A stretch of 64,000 nt of DNA from Amia ocellicauda (lineage: Eukaryota > Chordata > Actinopteri > Amiiformes > Amiidae), in NCBI RefSeq assembly GCF_036373705.1, contig NC_089863.1:27932227-27996226 (forward strand), given 5' to 3'. Below the pieces are notes generated by a model. The model searched no databases. It was given only the letters and a program-made list of their open reading frames with translations, and was not told the DNA's origin. The position numbers were made by a program, and so were the translations under genes. Of the stretch, positions 11,188 to 21,935 are shown in pieces. The stretch's first letter is position 1, and each line of letters begins with the position of its first letter.

Positions 11188-12414
11188 CTAACTGAAACTC
11201 TCCCCAGTCTGGGAGCAGCCGTACGGTTTATCCTCTGTGTGACTGAGGTAGTGACGTTTAAGGTTTCCTGCCCGAGTGAAACTCTTCCCACAGTGGGAGC
11301 AACTGTACGGTTTCTCCCCTGTGTGAATGCGCTGGTGTAATTGAAAGCTGCTTGCATGACGGAAACTCTTCCCACACTGGAAGCAGTAGTACGGTTTCTC
11401 CCCCGTGTGAATGTGCTTGTGTGTTTGAAGGCTGTATAAATGACGGAAGTCCTTCCCACACTGAGAGCAGCTGTACTGTTTCTCCCCTGTGTGAATGTGC
11501 TGGTGAGTTTTAAGGTATGCTGCCCGAATGAAGCTCTTCCCACACTCGGGGCAGCTGTACGGTTTCTCCCCTGTGTGAGTGTGCTGGTGGGTTTTCAGGT
11601 GTGCTGCCCGAGTGAAGCTCTTCCCACACTGGGGGCAGCTGTACGGTTTTTCCCCCATGTGAATGCGTTGGTGAGTTTTAAGGTGTGTTGACCGAGTGAA
11701 GCACTTCCCACACTGGGGGCAGTTGTACGGTTTCTCCCCTGTGTGAATGTACTGGTGGTTTTTAAGGTGTACTGCCCGAGTGAAGCTCTTCTCACACTGG
11801 GGGCAGCTGTACGGTTTCTCCCCCGTGTGAACGCGCTGGTGAATTTTTAGGTGTGTTGACCGAGCAAAGCACTTCCTACACAGGATGCAGCAGTGCACGC
11901 TTTTCCTTGCAAAACTGCATTGGTGTTTTTTTAAGCTTGCAAAGTTACTATACGTTTTCTCACACTGGGGGCAGTGATGGCAGCCCTGATGTTTCCTAGT
12001 TGTGTTTGAGGAGGGAGAGTCAGAGCTGGAGGGTCTAGGACACAGCTGTCTGCCCTGTGATGGGCTCTCACCCCTCACTGCACTGTCACAGCCTCCACTG
12101 AGCCCAGTCCTCAAGGCACCAGAGTCAGTGTCACATCGTCCATCTACCGGAAGCTGCGGCTCCAGTTTACAGAGGCCTCCAGTAATAGTCTCTATTCTAA
12201 GATCACAGGGTTCCTCTTTCACAGCCGTATGCATTTCCCACTCCAGCTCACTGTCCTCTGTCTTAATGTGGACAGACGCCACACTGGGCTCACACTGTGT
12301 ACTGGTAGAGTCCGGCTCAGCACCTGCTGCACTGTGTCCACACTCAGATCCCTGTGTCCCGAGTGCCTGTGTTAAATCCACAGTCTGTGGCTCTGTAATG
12401 GGGCTGAATTCCAC
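11188..12414 (-). CDS. C2H2 zinc-finger protein (8 intact fingers)
   Basis: Probable nuclear DNA-binding transcription factor of the tandem-array type. The readable frame covers 408 codons. An acidic N-terminal region (about 1-145) carries the SUMO-like words VHIKTED and AVKEEP. A degenerate finger (about 147-172, second histidine pair lost) is followed by eight C2H2 fingers (about 174-392, period 28) joined by TGEKPY linkers, with one MGEKPY and one TGEKQY variant. A ninth finger is broken (YGCSQTGESFS, then stop). No KRAB, BTB or SCAN domain is visible. The first codon of the span is GTG. The first in-frame ATG is at 12234 (residue 61 here). An upstream ATG at 12471-12469 is followed at once by an in-frame TAG. 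A splice acceptor (CCTCTAG) lies just above it, and AG sites past the TAG could restore a longer N-terminus. Confidence 0.8.
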   Translation of the reverse strand: MEFSPITEPQTVDLTQALGTQGSECGHSAAGAEPDSTSTQCEPSVASVHIKTEDSELEWEMHTAVKEEPCDLRIETITGGLCKLEPQLPVDGRCDTDSGALRTGLSGGCDSAVRGESPSQGRQLCPRPSSSDSPSSNTTRKHQGCHHCPQCEKTYSNFASLKKHQCSFARKSVHCCILCRKCFARSTHLKIHQRVHTGEKPYSCPQCEKSFTRAVHLKNHQYIHTGEKPYNCPQCGKCFTRSTHLKTHQRIHMGEKPYSCPQCGKSFTRAAHLKTHQHTHTGEKPYSCPECGKSFIRAAYLKTHQHIHTGEKQYSCSQCGKDFRHLYSLQTHKHIHTGEKPYYCFQCGKSFRHASSFQLHQRIHTGEKPYSCSHCGKSFTRAGNLKRHYLSHTEDKPYGCSQTGESFS

Positions 12415-12474
12415 TCCACTGAGCTCCTCCTCACTCTTTCCCAGAGTCTTGGAGAGAGCTGGCCTCTACATCTC

Positions 12475-14390
12475 CTAGAGGAGGACACGACGGGAGAATA
12501 GATCAGAATAGCATCCAGGCAGTGTGTATAATGTATCCATACTAAAAACAACCTAGTTACAAAATTAACACCACAAGCAAACAGTCCCATGTGTAAAAGC
12601 GATGCGGGCCATTCGTAGTACAAATGTGCAGCAACAACAGGGCTGTGATGTGAATGCACTCATAACTCTTTCAAACATCTACAGACATGAGAGTGACAGA
12701 AACCAAAGATACATAAATAGGGTGTATGCAAATTCAAATTCAGCAAATGTTCTGTTAGACATAGATTCGAATTTAAGACCTACATTTTGATTCCATTAAA
12801 AGTTCAACATTCCATCTAAGACTAAACCAAATCATACATCATTAACATCATATACAACAATGACAAAATATAATCAGTCTATATAAGCAGACATACACAC
12901 TCATAAGTGCAACTGATCAATTGTATGAACAAGACATACCCCAAGCTGCATAGTTTAGCAAGGCCATACAACACTTGCAAACTGTAGATTGTTTGAATGC
13001 ATTCAGTAATTTTAAAGCAAGTCACCTTCCCTCCATGGTTTGGTAAATAAAGTTCTAATTCTTTGTTTAACCGGGACCAGCGAAATAGACTTTTACGTAA
13101 CTTACTTTATTTGTTTAAAAAGGTGTTACACCGACTTATGGTATCACACTTATGAATCAAGCTTTTAAGTTATAATTTTTTTTTTATTAAAATGTGAAAT
13201 ATATATGGATAGTTCACAAGATTCACAAGAAACCAAAAATACCAGACGTACAAGCATGTTAATGAGCTCGTGAGTGAGACGGTTTCATCTAGGACTGCAA
13301 ATAAATACAGATGTGCACAATTCAGAATAGCAACTGGATGGTGAAATGCAAAAAATCATTTTTGCAAAAACAGCAAGGATGGGGTAGTTGGAGGAATTGA
13401 GTTGAATTGAGGTTAATGAACAAAAACTGTACAGATAGGTTAGATATGTTGAGAGTGATTTATAGGAGTGTAAATATATAGTCTTCAGAATGGTTTAATT
13501 TACCGTGGTGTTTTTTATTTACAGGAAGTTTTCATTAAACTGTGAAGGGAAAGGCAGCGTTCACGACATGCATACTTTGCGCAGAATCTGCACAGACTCT
13601 GCAACAAACCTGTCCAAGTGAGCTGCCTGCGTGAACTCACGTCACCACGTCACGCATCCACACACTATACAAAAGTATACACAGCGCGCAGCCGCTCCAC
13701 AGGAACTGCGCTCAACAGCCACGACTGCACAGCACTGGAGCTCAGTGTGACAAAGACGTGCGAGTCAGTCAGAGACAGAGCTCCCTGCACGGGCAGCGCC
13801 ACCAGGTCAGGGGGTGTGAATCGCCCTTGAGTCATGTCATGAAGGATCTTATGAATTTCATGCTAGATACTGCAAAGCACAACATAAATAATATTTTAAA
13901 AATTGACAGTTCAACAATAAAAGAATATGCATGTTTTAGTGGTTAACCTAATTGTCACGTATTATGTGCATTTGTAAGTTGCACACCTGGCAAGGAAATC
14001 CGTAATACATCAAAAATGTTTCACGTGTATTTCTTTCAAATCATACATTTAATGTAGATTCGAAACCCGTGCAAATATAATATTGTACAAAAAAAAAAAC
14101 CTTAAGCGTCCCAACAATGAGCAGGAATAAAACATTCTACAAATGTAAAATGTATGAAAGTGTGGTAAAGCTATTTAATCTGATATGAACTGATTAAATG
14201 GCCCATTTTCTGATTACACTAAAGTATGAAGCTGGTGGAGCACGAAGGGAACTTCGATCGCATTAACTTCTGTGAATAGGACTGATTTCTCTCAGCACCG
14301 ACTGAGAGTCTGCAGCTCCAGGGCCAAAGCTGTCCACGCTCCGTCTGCGCAGACCGTGACGTCACACGCAGACTCCCGTCTGCAATCTGG
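12475..14390. other. Intron or upstream region of the zinc-finger gene
   Basis: 12480-12700 matches the left copy (120-345). The remainder is AT-rich, with a GC- and CpG-richer patch at 13555-13830 containing GCGCAGAATCTGCACAGACT-like words, related to 2750-2870 in the left copy. No coding exon can be supported. Confidence 0.4.
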
Positions 14391-14560
14391 CCGGTGTAGG
14401 ATACAATAGTTCCCGGACATACATACCTTCCCACCCCCTTTCTGGTTCCGTCTCTTACATTTCTACGCAATGCTACGTATGCGTATTTTTAAACACGCCA
14501 ACTCATATGAGCAAACCTCGTTTCCCAGCGGCGACTGCGTATTGACCTCGAAACTCCGGC
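14391..14560 (-). promoter_or_regulatory. Promoter-like module, right copy
   Basis: Matches 1844-2012 closely in order and orientation. Conserved pieces are GGTGTAGGA, GTTCC(C/T)GG, CCCACCCC, TCTACGCAATGCT, AACTC(A/T)TATGAGCAAAC, CCCAGCGGC and TATTGACCTCGAAA. CCCAGCGGC with flanking AAC resembles a ZNF143/SBS site and TACGTATGCGTA resembles an NRF1-like palindrome. It sits about 1.9 kb upstream of the minus-strand zinc-finger exon. Promoter or first-exon function is inferred. Confidence 0.5.
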
Positions 14561-15484
14561 AATACTGTGGAGTACTGGAAGCAAACGTATAATATAGTCT
14601 GTGTTAAACTCATGTCTGCACAGCGAAACAGAAGACACGTTCGTTTCCCAGCCGGACTTTTCGTACTTTTGTGTGAAAAGTAATTTTCCGAATAACATAG
14701 CAAACAATTATGTAAATTTACAGCGGCTCACGGATGATGCATTTAATTAATAAGTAATTCATATTAAGATGAATAAAGAGAATATTCTGTCACAATACTG
14801 TAAAAACGCTGTACAATTCCATGCAGTGATATGTAGACACAGAAATTACAAAAATCGATCATATTTATTTGTACATAGCTTTTTTAAAAGGATCATGTCG
14901 TATAATACAGCATCAGATTAAAGGTTGTTTTACATTGGGCCACATTCCTATACATTCTATTAAATTAACGATAGTGATACATTTAAATCAGGAAAATAAT
15001 TTGGATGATTTGAATTAAACACGTTCAAACCATTAGTTACATGTATTAAATGCAATAAGATGTTGTATGTCATTGCATGCAGTACTGTATTCAATAAAAG
15101 GGAGGCAGGGTGGGGTGCGTTATTTTTAGATGTACAATTCAATATTATGGCTACAGGCATGTGGAAAGTATGGGTAGATTCTGTAATTTATTAATATTAA
15201 AGGCCACATTGTATGCGTACATTTGCATTGACAAAACCTCAGCTCTTTTACACATTATATACACATATACACATCAAGTATAAGCTTTAATTTTAGATCT
15301 TAATTTAATTGTAACTTATTTGTATTTTTATATATTAAAAAAAACTTTAAATAAACGACCTAACATAAATCTGTATTAATTTTATAACATTCATGGTAGG
15401 AAACTGCGCTTACGTTTTAAAGTAGAATAATTAATTCGCAGCGGTATGATGGATGCTGATTATTAAATAAGTTTTTCCAGGAGT

Positions 15485-15650
15485 TTCGAAGTCAATACGC
15501 AGTGGCCGCTGGGAAATGAAGTTTGCTCATATGAGTTTTTGTGTTTAACAATACGCATGCCTAGCATTGTGTAGAAATCTAAAGCACGGAACCGGAAAGG
15601 GGGCTGGGAAGTTTTGTATGGCCGGGAACTATTGTATCCAACACCTGCCA
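15485..15650 (+). promoter_or_regulatory. Inverted copy of the promoter-like module
   Basis: This is a reverse-complement match to 14391-14560 over ~165 bases (GTCAATACGCAGTGGCCGCT, GAAGTTTGCTCATATGAG, GCCGGGAACTATTGTATCC). The two modules face away from each other across ~930 bases, as expected for a pair of divergent promoters, or for an inverted duplication of one. The plus-strand sequence downstream (15900-16050) matches 1585-1750 in the left copy. Confidence 0.5.
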
Positions 15651-16049
15651 TACAGAAGTGTCGTGAACGCTGCAAAAGTTCAACACAGCGCGATCTGATT
15701 ACATAATTACTGCGTCGTAAATTCGTGTGTTCTGTTAATCTACACTCAAAGTAATTATTTCCGCAGTACATACTTCAGTGTAACTTTAGTGCCGCAGTAT
15801 TTAGTATGCGGGTTTGGACGTTGCGCTGAGCGGACAGGCGTTTCTGACGAAATGCAGAGGAGAGACGCGCCATTGCATCTTGCCATTTAATTTATAATCA
15901 TATTTTATGTATATATCGCGTATCTTTAAAAAGGTAAACATTAATAAAATAAACACGTCACCAAGGGTCGCTCTGTCTCTCTCCTCTATCTCGGCTTATC
16001 AGCCTCCACCTCAGCGGCTCGTCTCCTCTCGGTGCTCCGCCCCCCGCGC

Positions 16050-17500
16050 TGCCATTGGGCAGTGGTCTCTGCTCACGTCTCTCGCGAGAACCTGTCAGAT
16101 AGCTCTGATACATGGACGCAGACCGGTAATCAATCTACTGCATCATTTATCTAACAATATGTGAAGCCATTTTGTAAGCATAGTTGTAGTGGAGGATAGT
16201 TGTATAAATGGAGTATTAAAAAACTGAATTTAGAACATACTACAATTACTTGTGAAAAATGGCTTCCACGCATGCTCAGTGCAATGTTTACGTAAGTGCG
16301 GAATGACGGAAGTCAAGCGGACGTAAATCGTGGAATGACTGAGCAGTCAGTGCACTTCACACACGTTAACACAGAGAGTAACAATGAAAAGATTATCAAA
16401 ACTGTCAGATGCACAGGGGCGATAATAAGAGAGGAGCAGGAAAAAAACACAAAACAATGGGATGTCATCATAATCGTTTAGGACAGATTAGTCAATCCAG
16501 GATTGACAACATCTATGCGATCAGCGGCCAGCAGCCCTGTCTCCAGCGCAGATCAATCATCATAAAGCCAGGCAGTAAAGGGGATCTTTTATTCTGTTAA
16601 CTTTGTCATAGTTTGCGCTTCCTTTAAAAATATCGGTCCACTTCCACCTTCCTCTGTCACAAATAAGTTGTACTATAAAAACGTAAATGTACGTTTACTA
16701 TTATGTTTTTATCTAAATACTGACGTAGTTTCATGATGATTAAATTATTAGAAAGTAGTTATTTTAATTAATTCCACTGTCTGTCAAAGGGGTTACTCAT
16801 AATATTATTCTTTTTAAGATGCTTTAACCTGGTTTTATGGAAAGTTTAATTGAATTACCTTTAATTTTAATGGAGATATTAACTTTTTAAAAGTGTTTTG
16901 TATCACAGTTTTTGTTCAACTTCAATTGTAAATCAATGGAAGAAAATAGTATAATTATCTGTTTATTGTCGATAACTTCCTTAATTGTGTACTGCATTTA
17001 TGAACGTGTGTTCACGTTTCTAACGGTATTGACCAATTGAGTGATTATTTCATTAACTGGTTTTGAGTCTTTGCATGTCAAGCGCTCTGCTTTTAAACGG
17101 AAGGGTCTTATTTAAAGGTGATGATGAAATATGAATAATAAATCATTTGAAAATCAATGTTAGTACAATCTTTCACAAAGTGATTTCCAATGCATTCTTT
17201 TGATAATCTATATTTAAAATAATGCCTTCTGTACACACACATGCTACACACAGCTAGCTAATAATTTCGCCATAGTTTTTATCATCAGTGCTAATGTGTG
17301 CTTGCCAATTGTTTTTGTTAGTAAATAAATAATTTTGTATTAGTATTGCTATTATGTATTGTTCTTCGTAGTAATATACGAAGCACAAAAGCAACATTTA
17401 CTAGCAATAAACAAAGCAAATTGCTGTAAATATAAGAAATTAATGTAATATTCTAATATTTTTGTCGAGGGGGGCACCATCCCCAAGTCTCGCCTAGGGC
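16050..17500. other. AT-rich non-coding region
   Basis: Apart from a CpG-bearing patch near 16260-16340, the stretch is AT-rich with stop codons in all frames at short intervals. No gene, repeat array or inverted repeat stood out. Confidence 0.4.
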
Positions 17501-17509
17501 GGAAAAAGT

Positions 17510-17660
17510 GCCAGAGTCGGCCCTGCAGTACAGTTCAGTGTGTAATAAAATAAAAAGTGCAGTAGAGTAAAGTATTGTATTGTATTGTGCTGTGCTACAG
17601 GATTCAGCTTCAGAAACAGGCAATATGAAACACAGACAGGCAGGCAATTAGCGTAAAAAA
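17510..17660. repeat. Short right-hand counterpart of the pentamer satellite
   Basis: GCAGT, AGAGT, AAAGT, ATTGT and GCTGT units (about 17560-17596) are followed by CAGGATTCAGCTTCA and CAGGCAATTAGCGTAAAAA, which parallel the right flank of the big array (5050-5145). Only about 10-15 units are present, against ~281 in the left copy. Confidence 0.6.
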
Positions 17661-18096
17661 GGGGGACTTTGACAGGTCCAGGATGGTATAGCTGTTATAT
17701 CAGCACACCTACAGTCTTATGAGGAGGGGGATTTGTTTTTCGTTTATTCTTGGTCTGGGGAATCCTTGAAACAAGGATATTAAAGCAGTCTGAATGGGTC
17801 CAGTAAGAGAGAGTGCTGTTGAGTGCTGGTGCCCCAACATTAGTCCTGCTTTAGGATTTATTATACATTTTTATTTAATCTTAATTTTATAGATTTTCTG
17901 GGTTTGGTTTGATTTGTTTTCGCTACAACCAACCAATAAATTACATTTTTTATATGGACAGTTTGCCGACTTCATAAGATCTGTTCCTACCTTCAAAACA
18001 CCTTGCCTCATGGCCGACCACATATGGTGTGAGTGGTGGGATAAGCCAGCGCTGCATGGAACAGAAGTTTCAGAAGATAACCATGGAAATCGTTCC

Positions 18097-18099
<3 letters not shown>

Positions 18100-18147
<48 letters not shown>
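18100..18147. repeat. (AAT)n microsatellite
   Basis: About 16 AAT/ATA repeats. Confidence 0.95.
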
Positions 18148-18149
<2 letters not shown>

Positions 18150-18195
18150 CCATTCCTTTTACAGAGTCCTCATTATGGCGATGAGATGGTAATTT

Positions 18196-18460
18196 TACAC
18201 TGTAAAAATTGAAGGTTCTTAAGCAGTTCTATTTAGAACCTTTGGGTTCTTTGTGAGTTTATTTTCATTATGGTTTAAGAACCGCGAGGTCCGTCGTCAA
18301 CACAAAGGATCATTTAGTAGGTTCATCATGATCGCGGTTGATTCAATATACATTTAAGGTTCTTTAAGGATCATTGTTTGCAAGGAACCTTAAGCGTTCC
18401 TCCACAGTATCAACCCTGGAACCCTAAAAGGTTATTATAATCTTTACTTCTTATAGTGTA
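18196..18460. mobile_element. Short element with imperfect inverted ends (MITE-like)
   Basis: The left end TACACTGTAAAAATTGAAGG and the reverse complement of the right end TACACTATAAGAAGTAAAGA match partly. The interior repeats GGTTCTT/AAGAACC words. This resembles fish MITEs ending in TACACTGTAAAAA with AAGGTTCT interiors. No coding capacity. Confidence 0.5.
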
Positions 18461-18594
18461 GCAGGTAGAGGCTCAAGAACATTTAAGATGGATTTGTTCA
18501 TGTACAATAATCAAAGAGATCTGGATTTGGCTAACTTCTTGTAGTTGGATTGCTCTGTCTTAGTTTCTATTTCACTCTGCCTCGCTCTTTCCCA

Positions 18595-18815
18595 GTCTCC
18601 CCAGTTCATGGTGCTATGCCAGTGAGAGTGGGGGACTCTGTCATGCTGCGTTGTAATGGGGGTTCCTGTAGACGGCAAATAAAACAGTGTGAGAGTGTCA
18701 AAATGGATCCGTGTTTCCAGGCCGAGGCTTCGAGGGCAGAGCTGAGCTCCTCATAGAGAAGATCATGCATTGGGACTTCACAACATCGCCTTCTCGGATA
18801 CAGCTATGAGACATG
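18595..18815 (+). pseudogene. Immunoglobulin V-set-like exon remnant
   Basis: After a pyrimidine-rich tract and CCCAG at ~18595, the plus strand reads PVHGAMPVRVGDSVMLRCNG, a B-strand-like motif with the V-set pattern V..GDSV.L.C. About 70 codons on, in a different frame, it reads FEGRAELLIEKIMHWDFT then SRIQL and a stop, which fits the C'-D-E region of B7/butyrophilin-like V domains. The frame switch near 18715 and the stop before any second cysteine make it a pseudogene. The upstream 60-70 bases are duplicated at 7095-7215. Confidence 0.5.
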
Positions 18816-18829
18816 TCACGGGTGGTAGT

Positions 18830-20600
18830 CCACTACAAAATTAAACTAATTCGACCACGCCACCCCCAGGTTTAGCGAGGCGGGGGGACCTCGACCACCA
18901 ATCCGCACAGGCAGACACGTAATTATAGCACAGTATCCGAAGGAAGCAGATACGTTATACACTTTATTTGTACAACAATAGAAGTACAAGCTCAACCAAG
19001 GTAGAAACTAGAATAGCCGGCACAGTAAATTACTAAAAATACAGGTATAAACTAAGTAAAATGCCTTTAATAACCAGGGCTAAAAAACTATCCTAAAAAT
19101 ATTTAACGATCTGTGCCTATACCAGAGGGAAAACTAGTCCAAACTCTCCAGGGTCCGACTCCAAACGCAGTCCTCAGGTGCCGCAGGCCGTCTGTAATGT
19201 CCCCCGTCTTTACAGTCTCAATCCATTCACTCCGGACTCTGCGGTCTCGTCTCTATTCTCTTCAATGGTGACGCAGAAACCGGATCAACGGATGGAAAGG
19301 CATCCAGTCGCGAAATCGCACTACCCTACATCTTGACAGCACTTAGCTTTCACCGTCCAGGATGTAGGGAGTCTCTTACTTTACTTGTGTAAATTGTAAA
19401 TTGGAATTTGTAAAATGTATTATCTTGAATTGCCATGTTTTATCTAGTTTAATTTGTATTAATTGATGCCTTGTACTGCTGTATTTTTGCACTTTGTTTG
19501 TTTGGCGTCTGCCAAGAAATAAAAAAATAATAATAATCATACTGGGCAAAAGAGGAGATATAGTAGCTAGTCTTTCTTCTCTGTAATATCTTCAGACAAC
19601 TTAGATTTCCTCAGCGGGCACAGGGAGGGTTTTTCTATCACACTTCTGCAGTAGTGACTCTCGCATCACGGTCTGTGGCTATATTGCAAGGCAACACAAA
19701 CCCGGCTCCCAGCGGCTCCCAGCGGCTCCCAGCGGCTCCCAGCGGCTCCCAGCGGCTCCCAGCGGCTCCCAGCGGCTCCCAGCGGCTCTCCCCGCCCTCT
19801 CGTCTACGTCTCAATGGTAATGAGGCTCTGCTTCTCTGAGCCACACGCCCCATTTAAAACGCTCAAGGGAAACCAATTAGCACCAGGGAGCAGCTGGACA
19901 CAAGTGATTTGGTAGCCCAGCGCAGGTGACATGCCTCATTGTCCGCGTGAATGTCCTTCGGCTTAGAAGCTCATAATAATCAAAAGAACGTGCTCAAAAC
20001 AACCATATTACATAAATGAAATATGAAGAAAATACAGCAAACAAAGAAAACCATAATAAGACAAACCAACATAAAAATATAGTGACAAATTAAAACAATT
20101 CGTGATAATTTAAACTCATAATAATATATATAAGTGAGCCTCTGTCACGTCTGTGACACACATCCTAATCCAAGACAATATGATTATGATTGGAAAAATC
20201 CATTTCATTATCTCAGGGAACAAACTGCTGTTCTGAGCCTTCTGTACTCTGTTCTCATCTAGCTGTGAATTTAGTCTCTGTCTATTCTCTCTAACTAAAG
20301 GAAGGAACTTATGAAGCCAGTTCTTTATTTGAAGCTCCTACAGGTATCCCTACAGGTATCCCCTCCATATGGAACTGCTAAAGATTACAGATAGTGCAGG
20401 GTTGCCAACCGCCCAGTATTAACCAGGACGTGCCCTATTTAATATAAAGTTGTCTGCCCCGTACGGGACGCCTTCTGTCCAGTATGAAACATTGTAATCA
20501 ATCCATTTTTATTTAGTATAGTGCTCCACTCAGGGAAGCCATGAATCTCACACCGTCAGTGTGAGAGAAAAACAGACTCAACTTTGGAAGTTTATTTAAT
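18830..20600. other. Non-coding, repeat-derived region
   Basis: 18830-19350 is moderately GC-rich and resembles a terminal repeat or untranslated region, but no matching second copy was seen. 19490-19540 ends in GGCGTCTGCCAAGAAATAAA plus an ATAATAAT tail, the typical 3' end of the fish SINE seen elsewhere in the window. 19702-19790 is a minisatellite. 20400-20500 looks like another decayed repeat. No gene. Confidence 0.4.
19702..19790. repeat. 10-bp minisatellite, unit CGGCTCCCAG
   Basis: About nine near-perfect tandem copies of CGGCTCCCAG. The last copy has a CTCTC variant. The unit length is not a multiple of three; the minus-strand reading repeats GSRWEPLGAA as an artefact. Confidence 0.95.
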
Positions 20601-20884
20601 GTTTACCTAATTTGTTAATATGCAATGCACACATCATTATCACCTTCAGAAAAAGAATAGTATGTAGCTTCTGTGTGTGCATGCATAGCCGGACCATTTT
20701 GTAGTAATTGAAAAAATATGTATGGTTTTCTCATAACGAGTATTTGGCTGATATGTGCGGAGCCAGACCCGTTACTAAGATCAGTGGGCAGCCCGGCTTT
20801 CTGATTGGCTGAGGAGGAGGCTGCGCTCATGATTATGTACATTCTCGTTCAACTTCAAATGCGCCCGAGACCCGCTTTCATTCA

Positions 20885-21075
20885 TTAGAGACGGATCGGA
20901 AGAAATGGAAAGGTGGTAACGAAAAAGAGCGAGAGAGATTAAAAAAAGCTGCTAAATGCGCCAAATGAACGAAGTTGTTTTGAAGAAGATCTTGTTGCTG
21001 CAGCAGACAGTAGCGCAGTGAGCAGAGAGGAGGCGGGCAGGAGAAACGGGCACCCTGGCGCATATCTGGCGTTGG
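20885..21075 (+). pseudogene. Possible N-terminal relic of a ZMYM1/hAT-like protein
   Basis: The plus strand from 20888 reads ETDRKKWKGGNEKERERLKK then AAKCAK and a stop. The pattern of a lysine-rich start, KGG.EK.R, KK and AAKC.K resembles the beginning of fish ZMYM1-like proteins derived from hAT transposases. Nothing of the catalytic or dimerisation region follows. The call rests on a short stretch and could be wrong. Confidence 0.3.
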
Positions 21076-21489
21076 TGCTGCAGGAGTGAATATTTGCTGA
21101 GATCAAAAATTAAAAAATCGAATGCAAAATGTATCGATAGCAAAACTCGCCTGCAGCCCCTGTGTTTGGTTGCGATGCTGCGATCGTTGCTTTCGCCGCC
21201 AGTTTCCTTGCTTTCGATTTGGGTTTTTTTCGTTTACGAGTTTTGGCGCTGTTTTGCCGTGAGGGCGGGATTTACAGGGAGCCGTGGATCCTGGGTCTCC
21301 ATTGGTCTAGCAGGTTTGAGTGACGGTTCTTCCTGACCCAATCAGTGTAGTGATGCGGCCGCCCTTGCCCTCTCCTGTGTGCTCTGGCTTGGTGGTGGCG
21401 CCGCTGCTGCAGTGCCAGCGTTTGTGTTCATTTGCCTTGTGTGTGTATTGATATGTTATGTGTGTGTTAATTGACTTGCCAGCCTGACA

Positions 21490-21733
21490 CCCTGGGAGAC
21501 GACTTCACTGCAGACAGCAGAGGGTCCGGTCCGGGTCGGGAGGAGACTGCGGACCCCCAGGGGTTGGGGAGCGACAGGCCGGAGCCCAGACAACGCTTAG
21601 CGATGTCGGGGACAGGAGGGCGTCTCTGCCAATGGTGCCAGAGCTGCTGAGCGCCAGTCTGCCCTCCCTCCCGCCTGCCGAGGCCCAGGAGCCGAGCAAC
21701 ACGGAGGAGGACCTGGCTGTGATGCCCACTGAA
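21490..21733 (+). CDS. Candidate exon of an unidentified host gene (ends at a GTATGT donor)
   Basis: The plus-strand frame is open from ~21490 and ends ...SNTEEDLAVMPTE directly before GAA|GTATGT, a good splice donor at 21734. If spliced in phase 0 to the candidate exon at 25871 the frame stays open into ERPTQPAAAAGQARGAEPEH. The peptide is low-complexity (Pro, Glu, Ala) and not recognised. It could be a real exon of a disordered protein, an untranslated exon, or chance. Confidence 0.3.
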
Positions 21734-21920
21734 GTATGTATGGTGTGTTGAAGTCAACTTGAATATCCCATTGGAAAACAGCAGCCAGATATTGTTATTG
21801 TTGTTATTATTGGGTTTTAGCACCTCCCCCTGAGTGTCATATAGTCCCACATGATGCACGTTGACCTCCTCAGTAGCACTCTGTCTGTCTGTCTGTAGTG
21901 TTTGTACTGAGACTCTGCCC

Positions 21921-21935
21921 TTTCTGCACACAGGA
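21921..21935. repeat. Left 15-bp target-site duplication of the LINE
   Basis: TTTCTGCACACAGGA occurs here and exactly again at 25858-25872, at the two boundaries of the LINE. Within it, ...CACACAG| is also a plausible 3' splice site. Confidence 0.75.

Noticed and set aside
11440..12478. Plus-strand frames across the zinc-finger gene (for example 12002-12478)
   Set aside because: They are antisense shadows; the minus strand has regular C2H2 fingers and linkers.
19638..19853. 71-codon frame repeating GSRWEPLGAA
   Set aside because: Translation of the 10-bp minisatellite only.
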